A DNA stretch of 64,000 nucleotides from Winogradskyella psychrotolerans RS-3 (GTDB lineage Bacteria > Bacteroidota > Bacteroidia > Flavobacteriales > Flavobacteriaceae): assembly GCF_000427335.1 (NCBI RefSeq), contig NZ_ATMR01000037.1:28410-92409 (forward strand), given 5' to 3'. Made by a program: the position numbers and the translations under genes. Under the pieces are notes generated by a model that did no database searches, was not told the origin of the DNA, and saw nothing but the letters and a program-made list of their open reading frames with translations. Shown here one piece after another: positions 57,000 to 64,000 of the stretch (positions within the stretch are counted from its first letter, which is position 1; each line of letters opens with the position of its first letter).

Positions 57000-58007
57000 T
57001 TAATCGGTTGGTTTATCGTTAAGTTCTATAGTGTTTTTAGATATTATATTCTGTTTTAACTTTCTACGGAGTTGAATTGGGTAAATTACGTAGTAAAATA
57101 GGATTAAAGCTAGAGAACTGGCAATAATTAAAATGGCTAACCAATCTGGCATTTCTGTATGTCTGGTAACAAAACCTTCTAAAAAACCTGCAATTATAAA
57201 AAAGGGGATGGTGCTCATTAGGATTTTTAAGCCGTTAATTACGCCACGTTTAAAGGCTTCTAATCGTGGTAAAGTACCTGTAAATAACATGCCGTTTCCC
57301 ATTACAAGACCAGCACAACCTGCAATAATAATCATAGAGATTTCAATGGTTCCATGAATCCAAATGGTACGCGCAGATTCCCATAACAAGCCTTGTTCGT
57401 AAAAAAAGTATTGAAAACTGCCTAACATAATACCATTTTGCATCATAATATATAAGGTGCCAATACCTAATAGAATACCATAGCCAAAGGCCATAAGGGC
57501 TACTTTAATATTATTAAGCGTTATACCCAAAAACATATTAAATTCTCCTTGTTGCTTATAAACCGCCATAGGATCTCCTTTTTCTATATTTTCTATCGTC
57601 ATGTTAACATAACCATCTCCAAGAAACGATCTTACAAAATCGTCTTCGCTAGCGGCAGAAAATGCGCCAACCATTACAAAAAGGGTAAATGTTAAAAAGG
57701 CAATTAGAAGTTCGCGGTGATGTTGATAGAACATCGAAGGAAATTCCGTCTTAAAAAAAGAAATCAGCCTGTTTTTAGGTTCTTTCTTTGTTTTATAAAT
57801 AAGTTGATGTGCGTTAGATGCTAGTTGATTAAGATAGCGTTCTGTATTGCTATTCGCATAAAATGTTTTGGCGTAGCTTAAATGGTCGGTAACTTCAATA
57901 TAGAGGTCAGAAAGTAAATCGGGATCTATTTGCGTTTTATTTGAAAGAATGTTTTCAAATTCTAACCATTTATCTTTATTTTGCTTTACAAAAGCTGCTT
58001 CGCGCAT
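57000..58007 (-). CDS. stage II sporulation protein M (SpoIIM) family membrane protein
   Basis: The 335-residue protein has a cytoplasmic N-terminus (MREAAFVKQNKDKWLEFENIL) and a SpoIIM-type core with multiple helices: FLGITLNNIKVALMAFGYGILLGIGTLYIMMQNGIMLG and IWIHGTIEISMIIIAGCAGL. In non-sporulating bacteria its role is unknown. It is the first gene of the operon with MoxR and the DUF genes and is divergent from the RDD protein. Confidence 0.9.
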   Translation of the reverse strand: MREAAFVKQNKDKWLEFENILSNKTQIDPDLLSDLYIEVTDHLSYAKTFYANSNTERYLNQLASNAHQLIYKTKKEPKNRLISFFKTEFPSMFYQHHRELLIAFLTFTLFVMVGAFSAASEDDFVRSFLGDGYVNMTIENIEKGDPMAVYKQQGEFNMFLGITLNNIKVALMAFGYGILLGIGTLYIMMQNGIMLGSFQYFFYEQGLLWESARTIWIHGTIEISMIIIAGCAGLVMGNGMLFTGTLPRLEAFKRGVINGLKILMSTIPFFIIAGFLEGFVTRHTEMPDWLAILIIASSLALILFYYVIYPIQLRRKLKQNIISKNTIELNDKPTD

Positions 58008-58042
58008 TATATTCCCTTTTAGACTTTCAAAGAAAAGAAAAT

Positions 58043-58759
58043 ATGGATGAATTTCAAATAGAAACTGCCCAAAATGTGGGGATTAATCAAAATGTTGCTA
58101 GTATTGGCGATAGAATGCTTGGTTACCTCATTGATAGTGCCATTATTTTTTTGTATGGCATTGCTGCGATACTCCTTTTAACCACTTTAAATATGGACAT
58201 GGGAGATACTTGGGCCATTTATTTGTTAGTGTCGTTACCTGCATTTTTATATTATGTGTTACTCGAAACATTTTTGGATGGTAAAACAGTTGGTAAAGTA
58301 CTTATGAAAACGAGAGTGGTAAAACTAGACGGGTCTAAACCTAGTTTTTCTAATTATTTTGTACGTTGGATTTTACGAATTGTCGATGTGGTTTTAACCT
58401 CAGGTGGTGTGGCTGCATTTACGATTTTAATAAAAGGAAACGGACAGCGGCTAGGTGATATCGCAGCGGGTACAACGGTAATTAGTGAGAAACAGCTCTT
58501 AACGATTCATGATACGCTTATAAAAGATATTCCTGCAGATTATGTACCTACTTACAGTCAGGTTACGGTTTTGAATGATAAGGATATGCAGACGGTGAAA
58601 AATTTATATGATGATGCGCTTAGAAATGGTCATCATAATATTATTCTGAATTTGCACCAACGCTTATTAAAAATTATGGCGATTGAAACTCAAGATAAAC
58701 CGGTAGATTTTGTGGCAACGGTTATAAAGGATTATAATTATTATACTCAGAATATGTAA
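58043..58759 (+). CDS. RDD family membrane protein
   Basis: I chose the ATG at 58043 (MDEFQIETAQNVGINQNVAS), 35 bp beyond the divergent SpoIIM start; an upstream TTG frame runs into that gene. The 238-residue protein has the RDD motif region (SIGDRMLGYLIDSAIIF), LETFLDGKTVGKVLMKTRVV and FVRWILRIVD, with three membrane helices and GNGQRLGDIAAGTTVI. Transport is sometimes proposed for the family. It is next to SpoIIM in many Bacteroidota. Confidence 0.9.
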   Translation: MDEFQIETAQNVGINQNVASIGDRMLGYLIDSAIIFLYGIAAILLLTTLNMDMGDTWAIYLLVSLPAFLYYVLLETFLDGKTVGKVLMKTRVVKLDGSKPSFSNYFVRWILRIVDVVLTSGGVAAFTILIKGNGQRLGDIAAGTTVISEKQLLTIHDTLIKDIPADYVPTYSQVTVLNDKDMQTVKNLYDDALRNGHHNIILNLHQRLLKIMAIETQDKPVDFVATVIKDYNYYTQNM

Positions 58760-58760
58760 G

Positions 58761-58807
58761 CAGAGAACCACTTTTTCCTTTTCGGAAAAAGTGAGTGAAT
58801 CGCTTAT
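58761..58807. repeat. 47-bp hairpin repeat, copy 1
   Basis: This 47-bp block is identical to the one at 58829-58875. It contains the inverted repeat CACTTTTTCC/GGAAAAAGTG around a TTTTC loop, then GAGTGAATCGCTTAT. It starts 1 bp after the RDD stop, so it may also end that transcript. Confidence 0.9.
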
Positions 58808-58828
58808 CCCAAACTGGTTTTGGGATCT

Positions 58829-58875
58829 CAGAGAACCACTTTTTCCTTTTCGGAAAAAGTGAGTGAATCGCTTAT
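58829..58875. repeat. 47-bp hairpin repeat, copy 2
   Basis: This is an identical copy of 58761-58807. A third small hairpin, CCCAAA-CTGG-TTTGGG-type, lies between the copies at 58808-58825. Confidence 0.9.
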
Positions 58876-59185
58876 GCTGAGCGCAGCCGAAGTATCTGAT
58901 AGATAGTATTTGAATTTGTTATGCTGAACAATTAATTAATGGATAAGAGAAAATATGTGTGAATCGTTTATCCTGAGCGCAGTCGAAGGGCTTATGCTAA
59001 GCATCACAGATAACCAAAATATATTTTGTATCGAAAGGAGTAAACAACGATTAGTGAAGTATCTGCGAACAAGTGTGTGAATCATTTAACTTAAGCTTAG
59101 GACTGTCTTTAAGGTTTTTAACCCTGATTTTTAAATTAGATTCCTACCTTCGCGCGACTGATAAATATGTAAATATAAGTACCCT
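58876..59185. other. non-coding gap with dispersed repeat words
   Basis: The gap contains TGAGCGCAGCCGAAG (58878-58892) and TGAGCGCAGTCGAAG (58974-58988), a REP-like word seen in many Bacteroidota intergenic regions. Further GTGAATCG(C/T)TTAT copies are also present. I see no coding sequence. The TRIC-like gene start lies at its right end. Confidence 0.6.
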
Positions 59186-59806
59186 ATGTTTTTTCAAGTC
59201 ATAGATATATTAGGAACTATTGCTTTTGCCATATCTGGTGCATTAGTAGCCATGAATAAACGGATGGATCCATTTGGAGTCCTAATAATTGCTTTTGTGA
59301 CAGCTGTTGGAGGTGGAACATTACGAGATGTTATGATTGGTATTGAACCCGTATCATGGATGCGAAATATGACCTTCGTTTATGTGATTATTAGTTCTGC
59401 GTTTTTTGCTGTATTATTCAGAAAACGAATTAACTACCTGAGAAAATCACTCTTTTTATTCGATACTATTGGGATCTCACTTTATACAGTTGTGGGTATC
59501 GAAACAGGACTTGTAGCTGGTTTACATCCATTAATTTGTATTGCTATGGGGACAATGACTGCCTGTTTTGGTGGGGTTTTGAGAGATATTTTGTGTAATG
59601 AAATTCCTGTAATTTTCAGAAAAGAAATCTATGCAACAGCTTGCATTTTGGGTGGAATCACTTATTTCTTGCTGTTACAATTTTTTGAAGATAGAAACAT
59701 CTTATTCGTTATCGTTGGTGTCGTTGTTATTACAATTAGACTAATTGCCGTGCGCTATAAAATTAGTTTACCTACTTTGTATAAGAAGGACGAAGGTATA
59801 CTCTAA
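59186..59806 (+). CDS. trimeric intracellular cation (TRIC) channel family protein, YicG/UPF0126 type
   Basis: The 206-residue membrane protein has two tandem three-helix units, each with a glycine signature: GTIAFAISGALVAMNKRMDPFGVLIIAFVTAVGGGTLRD and GMGTMTACFGGVLRDILCNEIPVIFRKEIYA. This is the bacterial TRIC/UPF0126 fold, a homotrimeric cation-permeable channel. Start is the ATG at 59186. It is convergent with the DUF2071 gene, 3 bp apart. Confidence 0.92.
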   Translation: MFFQVIDILGTIAFAISGALVAMNKRMDPFGVLIIAFVTAVGGGTLRDVMIGIEPVSWMRNMTFVYVIISSAFFAVLFRKRINYLRKSLFLFDTIGISLYTVVGIETGLVAGLHPLICIAMGTMTACFGGVLRDILCNEIPVIFRKEIYATACILGGITYFLLLQFFEDRNILFVIVGVVVITIRLIAVRYKISLPTLYKKDEGIL

Positions 59807-59809
59807 TTT

Positions 59810-60586
59810 TTAGCCCCTGTTATAACTGGTTTTATCTTTTTTAGTCTTTCCCCAGGCAATAACATTAACACCATTAGAATATTGAATTTTGTTAGGGTCG
59901 TTTTTAAGAAGATTTTTAAACCTTGGATAATTGAAGTCTAGTTTTGTGATGTCTATGTTATGAATAGGCCATTCTAAATGATGAATTTCAAATGCGTTTA
60001 TAGCTTGTTTTGTGTCTTGAAAAAGCGCATATCTTTCCGTTAACCAGTGGTCTAATTCAGATTTTGTTTCAACCGCTTCTCTAATTGAAAATGCAATATC
60101 TAATTTGTCATTAAACGCAGCATTATATGATTGGTATTGGTTTGCTGTTCGTTTAATTTTTGAATAGCGATAAGGAAGTTCCGAAATGCCTTTTGCAATT
60201 TTACAAGATAATCGTTTTCCTCCTTCAATACTTAAAAAATAGACACCGGTTTTATGACCAGATTTTACATAGGTTCTAATATTAATTTCGTCAAAATCCG
60301 AAATAGGTGAGAACGACGGCAAATATTTAGGTCTGATCTTTTCCATTGTAAAAGCTACCACGGAAACCCAAGGTTTTCCCTCAAAAAGGTCAATTTCCAA
60401 TTCTTTTGGTACCAATTTTTTGAGTTCCTCCAATTCAACTTCCCAATGAAGAAATATGGCATTATTCCATTCTTGATAGAATTTCCAGTTTTCTGTGGGC
60501 ATTTTCCAAGGTCTGTGTTCAGCGGTTTTTAATAGGTCTTGGATTTTCATTTTTTGAGTTGAATACTTAGTTTTTGTTCGAATCAT
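59810..60586 (-). CDS. DUF2071 (YqjF-like) family protein
   Basis: The 258-residue cytoplasmic protein has the family pattern RPWKMPTENWKFYQEWNNAIFLHWEVELEELKKLVP, GKPWVSVVAFTMEKIRPKYLP and INIRTYVKSGHKTGVYFLSIEG. Function is unknown. The first ATG (60586) overlaps the upstream gene by 20 bases. A second ATG at 60550 (MKIQDLLKTAEHRPWK) is an equally reasonable start and fits the family better. Confidence 0.88.
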   Translation of the reverse strand: MIRTKTKYSTQKMKIQDLLKTAEHRPWKMPTENWKFYQEWNNAIFLHWEVELEELKKLVPKELEIDLFEGKPWVSVVAFTMEKIRPKYLPSFSPISDFDEINIRTYVKSGHKTGVYFLSIEGGKRLSCKIAKGISELPYRYSKIKRTANQYQSYNAAFNDKLDIAFSIREAVETKSELDHWLTERYALFQDTKQAINAFEIHHLEWPIHNIDITKLDFNYPRFKNLLKNDPNKIQYSNGVNVIAWGKTKKDKTSYNRG

Positions 60587-61256
60587 TTTTAACCACCATT
60601 AGCTTTATTGCTTTCTCAGAATCTTCTAAAATCATAATTTTATAGTGCTTCCATTCTATAATTAGATCCTTGTCTTCAGCTTTATTTAATGACGTAAATG
60701 ACACCGTTTTCTGCTCATCGTCTTCTGATAATAACATATGATACGAATTAAAGGCATCGGTCTGATTTCCATCTATGTCCTCTGACCATTCACCAATATA
60801 ATCTTTAAATAGGATTTGAAGATTACCAATAACAGCGGTTTGTCCTAAATCAATAAACATTGGCTTTCCAAAATCTAATTTTGTGACAACTAACGCTACG
60901 TCGTTTTTCTCAATTTTTAAATCAAAAGAATAGTTTTGATAAGCTTTTGGGTAGTTTGTTTTTTTACGATCGCTAGACGCGTCATAACACCAGAGAAAAG
61001 TAGCGTATTTAGTGTTGTTATTAAATACGTTTAATTCTAGTTGAATTTGAGGCGAGTCGTTGTTTAATAATTTTGATTGAATGAATAGATTAGCTGGTTC
61101 TATAACTAATGCTTCAAATTGAATACTAGGATTTTTTCCTGTTTTTAAAGGTGTTGTAATAGAATCGTTTGTCATGTTATTTTCTGATTGTGCAAATCCT
61201 GTGTGTTGTATGCATACAAGTAATAGAATCCATATATTAAAGTTGAAAATCATCAT
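60567..61256 (-). CDS. hypothetical exported protein
   Basis: I chose the ATG at 61256 (MMIFNFNIWILLLVCIQHTGFAQ) since it gives a proper signal peptide. The mature protein of about 205 residues is Asp/Asn-rich with FEALVIEPANLFIQSKLLNND and SIMILEDSE-like KIMILEDSEKAIKLMVVKND. I do not recognise a family. It ends inside the start of the DUF2071 gene and follows the small membrane protein gene by 19 bp, so the three may be one operon. Confidence 0.65.
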   Translation of the reverse strand: MMIFNFNIWILLLVCIQHTGFAQSENNMTNDSITTPLKTGKNPSIQFEALVIEPANLFIQSKLLNNDSPQIQLELNVFNNNTKYATFLWCYDASSDRKKTNYPKAYQNYSFDLKIEKNDVALVVTKLDFGKPMFIDLGQTAVIGNLQILFKDYIGEWSEDIDGNQTDAFNSYHMLLSEDDEQKTVSFTSLNKAEDKDLIIEWKHYKIMILEDSEKAIKLMVVKNDSNKN

Positions 61257-61275
61257 GGTTAGGTGTAATTTATCG

Positions 61276-61647
61276 TTAAAAAAGGCTATCAAATTTGAAT
61301 GCTAACATATAATAAAGTAGGCCTATTGTCGCCAATAAATGAAGTCCAAATCCAATACTATTTATGACTTTGACGGGCATTTTATTATAAAAACCAAAAA
61401 TAGCATAGAACGCAAATATTAAAATACAAGTTTCCAAACCGATGACCACTAATTCTCTAAATTCAAAGTTATGCTCTTTTATATCCGGAATAGTGATAGC
61501 CCAAAAAACAAATATACCGATTACCATTACCATATTTAAATACGGAATTATTAAAGTTGATTTTCCCTTTTTGTATGCGACGATTATGGCGACTAAATGG
61601 CAAATCAAGATTATAATTAGCGTTGTGTTGATATATGTGTCATTCAT
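61276..61647 (-). CDS. small hypothetical membrane protein
   Basis: The 123-residue protein has four hydrophobic helices (about residues 6-24, 36-52, 68-88 and 98-116) joined by short loops, with KKGKSTLIIPYLN and KEHNFEFRELV between the early ones. No family recognised. It is the first of a three-gene minus-strand run with the exported protein and DUF2071. Confidence 0.65.
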   Translation of the reverse strand: MNDTYINTTLIIILICHLVAIIVAYKKGKSTLIIPYLNMVMVIGIFVFWAITIPDIKEHNFEFRELVVIGLETCILIFAFYAIFGFYNKMPVKVINSIGFGLHLLATIGLLYYMLAFKFDSLF

Positions 61648-61679
61648 AAATAACTGTATGTGAGTTTGTGTCGTGTTTA

Positions 61680-61918
61680 GAGAACGAATTTAGGAAATTC
61701 AAACTGAATAGACCCGAGCGCAGCGAACTGGCGAAGCAAAACCTGAGAAATTTATTATTTATGTGCAGTTTCAATGCTTGTAAACAAAACAAAGATTGCC
61801 GAGATCTTTACGAGCGCATAGTTGCCAAAGGAAAGCGTAAAAAAAACAGGCTTTTGAAATCGCTAAATCGGGATTAATATTTGAAGGAAACTCTAAAAGT
61901 ACTTTGGTGAAACATTAA
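61680..61918 (+). mobile_element. decayed IS110-family transposase remnant (C-terminal part)
   Basis: The frame reads LRNLLFMCSFNACKQNKDC, then RDLYERIVAKGKRKK, the C-terminal (transposase_20) pattern of IS116/IS110/IS902 elements. Downstream, in another frame, QAFEIAKSGLIFEGNSKSTLVKH ends at a stop at 61916. Between KRKK and KQAF the usual LALIAVCNKLL-type segment is missing. No N-terminal DEDD catalytic part is visible. It is an old, inactive fragment. Confidence 0.75.
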
Positions 61919-61955
61919 TAAGTTTTTAACTGTTTGTTGCCAACAGTGTTTTTAG

Positions 61956-62621
61956 TTAATAGTAAATTATAGTTTCAGAATTAGGAAAGGTAAATTTGTT
62001 ATTTCCAGGATAAAAGTTAGCCATAGTCGGCAAGGTGCTGAGTTTGCTGATTGTTTCTTTTTTCTCTGTTTTGGAATCTTCCTTCTCACAATCTGATGTT
62101 TCTTCTTGATAAATCACCTTGCCGTTTGATAGATTATAATCAAAATTAAAGAAATTATCACAAGGGGAACCAAAGTTTACTGTTGCTCCAATTAATTGAA
62201 ATTCCCCGCTTTGAAATCTAAACCTATGCGTATAATGCCATCTTTGACGAGAGCCTCCTGAATGATTAATTACAATACAATTTTTATTAATGGAAATTCC
62301 TTCAAAAGGATCTCCCATCATTCCTCCGTGTTGACTTGGTAATATGGCTCCAACTGATTTTTTCCACAATTCCCATTTATTATGGTTCTTTTTGTAAATG
62401 TATATTTGCCTTTCCGTGCCCATATCCGTTTCTTTTTCGGTATCGTAAACTCTAACTTTTTCAAAAACACCATCGTTATCTAAATCTCCTTCTTTTTCAT
62501 CGAGAATTTTAAAGTGTTTTGGTGTTTTAATTATTTCTGTTGTTTTATTTTCCTGACTTTTACAGTACATAAATGAAAAAAGAAATAGAGCTAAAACGTA
62601 TGTAGGTATGGATTTTTTCAT
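61956..62621 (-). CDS. hypothetical exported protein
   Basis: I use the ATG at 62621 (MKKSIPTYVLALFLFSFMYCKSQ), which starts a signal peptide; the longer ORF adds an unlikely leader. The mature part (about 200 residues) begins with KILDEKEGDLDNDGVFEKV, a short EF-hand/FG-GAP-like calcium loop. Next come YIYKKNHNKWELWKKS and HSGGSRQRWHYTHRFRF. It resembles secreted Bacteroidota proteins of unknown role. Confidence 0.7.
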   Translation of the reverse strand: MKKSIPTYVLALFLFSFMYCKSQENKTTEIIKTPKHFKILDEKEGDLDNDGVFEKVRVYDTEKETDMGTERQIYIYKKNHNKWELWKKSVGAILPSQHGGMMGDPFEGISINKNCIVINHSGGSRQRWHYTHRFRFQSGEFQLIGATVNFGSPCDNFFNFDYNLSNGKVIYQEETSDCEKEDSKTEKKETISKLSTLPTMANFYPGNNKFTFPNSETIIYY

Positions 62622-62918
62622 AGTGTTGATCACGGTCTCAAATATGAAAAGTAGCGTGTAAAGACACACTAACTTTTCGGATTTTGCACGAGCCAAATTT
62701 AAAATTGGTGTTACCTTGTAAATATAGTAAAAACCTCTCAGAAAGCTTATAATAGCTATGTTTTATACGCTGTGTTGCTATGTGTTGCTATTAGTTACTA
62801 TTATTCAAATGCTTTTGTTATATTCGCCATCAACTAATCTAGTTAGACTTTCTTCTTAGACTTTTTTCTGCCCTTTTCATTGAGTTGATTTAAGACGAAT
62901 CTAAAAAAAATCAATTAT

Positions 62919-63389
62919 ATGAGAAACACTACACTCGTAGCATGTCTATTACTTGCTACACCATTAATTTATTCACAAGAAAACGTTCCTGCCTCCGGAG
63001 GCGATGCCACTGGCAGTGGCGGTTCGTCCAGTTATTCAGTTGGCCAGTTGGCGTATACCACCAATACAGGAAATGGCACGGTTACACAGGGCGTACAGCA
63101 AAGTATCGAACTGTTTACCTTGAGCAACCCAGAACTAGCCACCGTAAAGCTGTCGGCGGTGACCTATCCCAATCCAACATCAGATTATGTAGTATTGGCC
63201 ATAAGCGACGCCAAATTTATTGGTTTGAGCTATGTTCTTTATAATTTACAAGGTAGAGCGGTATCACAAGGTCAAGCACCCCAATCTAACACGCAAATAG
63301 ACATGCGAACTTTACAATTAGGCACCTATTTGCTTAAGGTAAGCCACAACAAAAAAGAACTAAAGACCTTTAAAATCATCAAAAACTAA
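62919..63389 (+). CDS. T9SS type A sorting domain-containing protein
   Basis: The 156-residue protein has a signal peptide ending IYSQ, a short glycine/serine-rich part (GGDATGSGGSSSYSVGQLAYT, GTVTQGVQQSIELF) and a C-terminal T9SS sorting domain (YPNPTSDYVVLAI, YNLQGRAVSQ, GTYLLKV). It is very short for a cargo and mostly consists of the export tail. It is more GC-rich than its neighbours and lies 12 bp before a collagen-like gene, likely one operon. Confidence 0.85.
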   Translation: MRNTTLVACLLLATPLIYSQENVPASGGDATGSGGSSSYSVGQLAYTTNTGNGTVTQGVQQSIELFTLSNPELATVKLSAVTYPNPTSDYVVLAISDAKFIGLSYVLYNLQGRAVSQGQAPQSNTQIDMRTLQLGTYLLKVSHNKKELKTFKIIKN

Positions 63390-63401
63390 TCGTAACCAAT
63401 T

Positions 63402-64000
63402 ATGAAGAAATTTTACACAATTTTAGCGGCGGTTTTATTAACGCTTAGCACGTTTGCCCAAACGCCAGAAAAAATGAGTTACCAAGCTGTTGTAAGAGAC
63501 AGTGGTGATAACTTAGTCGCTAACCAACCCATAGGGATGCAAATAAGTATTTTGCAAACCACCGCAATAGGAACCGTTGTTTACGCAGAAACCCAAGCGC
63601 CAACAACCAATATCAACGGATTAGTAACCTTAGAAATAGGCACAGGAAGTGTTGTAATTGGCGATTTTGCAACTATAGATTGGTCTGCTGATACGTATTT
63701 TATAAAAACAGAAACCGACCCAACGGGCGGAAGTAGTTACACTATTACCGGCACTAGCCAATTAATGAGTGTGCCTTACGCTTTATATGCAAAAACATCA
63801 GGTAGTTCTACGCCTGGTCCAACAGGCCCACAAGGTCCCTCAGGTAATGATGGTGCTGACGGAGCAGATGGTGCTGATGGCACTAACGGTTTGGATGGAT
63901 CAACAGGAGCAACAGGATCTACTGGGCCACAAGGCGCACAAGGTCCAACAGGAAATGATGGTGCTGATGGAGCAGATGGTGCTGATGGTACTAACGGTTT
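63402..64000 (+). CDS. secreted collagen-like repeat protein, N-terminal part
   Basis: The gene starts at 63402 (MKKFYTILAAVLLTLSTFAQ, signal peptide) and runs off the right edge. The first 120 residues form a conserved head (KMSYQAVVRDSGDNLV, MSVPYALYAKTSG). Gly-x-y collagen repeats follow (GPTGPQGPSGNDGADGADG, GSTGATGSTGPQGAQGPTG), with the DNA repeat AATGATGGTGCTGA occurring at least twice. Such proteins are secreted fibrous surface proteins in Bacteroidota. The C-terminus is not visible. Confidence 0.85.
   Translation, partial: MKKFYTILAAVLLTLSTFAQTPEKMSYQAVVRDSGDNLVANQPIGMQISILQTTAIGTVVYAETQAPTTNINGLVTLEIGTGSVVIGDFATIDWSADTYFIKTETDPTGGSSYTITGTSQLMSVPYALYAKTSGSSTPGPTGPQGPSGNDGADGADGADGTNGLDGSTGATGSTGPQGAQGPTGNDGADGADGADGTNG

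Overview
The window is bacterial chromosome from a member of the Bacteroidota, almost certainly a marine-type Flavobacteriaceae. Supporting signs are the low GC content, C-terminal type IX secretion (T9SS) sorting domains, several TonB-dependent receptors (TBDRs) with SCSSDD-type lipoproteins, GIN, PspC and DUF5683 proteins, and the parA-parB-DUF5683-dapB order. I cannot name a genus from the sequence alone.

Layout. 0-12.6 kb, all minus strand: the dapB/DUF5683/parB/parA group, an M16 protease, an alpha/beta hydrolase, the two subunits of B12-dependent methylmalonyl-CoA mutase, a DivIC/FtsB-like protein, uridine kinase, and a cytochrome c plus sugar-dehydrogenase pair. A tRNA-Pro(UGG) lies at 12.69 kb. 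12.9-18.4 kb is a cobalamin-riboswitch-controlled operon: a BtuB-like receptor, two BtuG-like beta-propellers (one lipoprotein, one with a T9SS tail) and a T9SS surface protein. 18.6-23.9 kb looks like a zinc-type uptake region: two His-rich DUF4625-like lipoproteins, a TBDR, a small Cys protein, a MerC-like membrane protein and a divergent Fur/Zur-family regulator with a palindromic operator candidate. 23.9-29.9 kb looks like a copper-acquisition island: MbnH-like di-heme protein, MbnP-like lipoprotein, a TBDR with an OprC/NosA-like Cys-x3-Met site, a YtkA/FixH-like lipoprotein and two small CNGKC proteins.

30-38.5 kb holds a bile-acid-symporter-type transporter, an aldehyde dehydrogenase and a stress-type group (YtxH, holin-like, hemerythrin, PA2169-like, DUF1328, an AraC regulator, and an SRAP-like protein without its catalytic cysteine). 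38.6-51 kb has thioredoxin reductase, two YceI proteins around a porin, a PadR/PspC/GIN group, OxyR divergent from Dps, and smaller genes. 51.3-58 kb is the MoxR/DUF58/DUF4350/DUF4129/SpoIIM membrane operon, interrupted by a four-helix-bundle gene flanked by 7-bp tandem repeats. 58.8-64 kb carries hairpin repeats, a TRIC-type channel, hypothetical genes, a decayed IS110-type transposase remnant, and a more GC-rich T9SS protein followed by a collagen-like protein that runs off the right edge.

Six genes between 35.7 and 54.2 kb are each broken by exactly one missing base in a homopolymer run. Restoring one base gives a normal-length protein each time. This looks more like uncorrected sequencing deletions than six independent pseudogenes.
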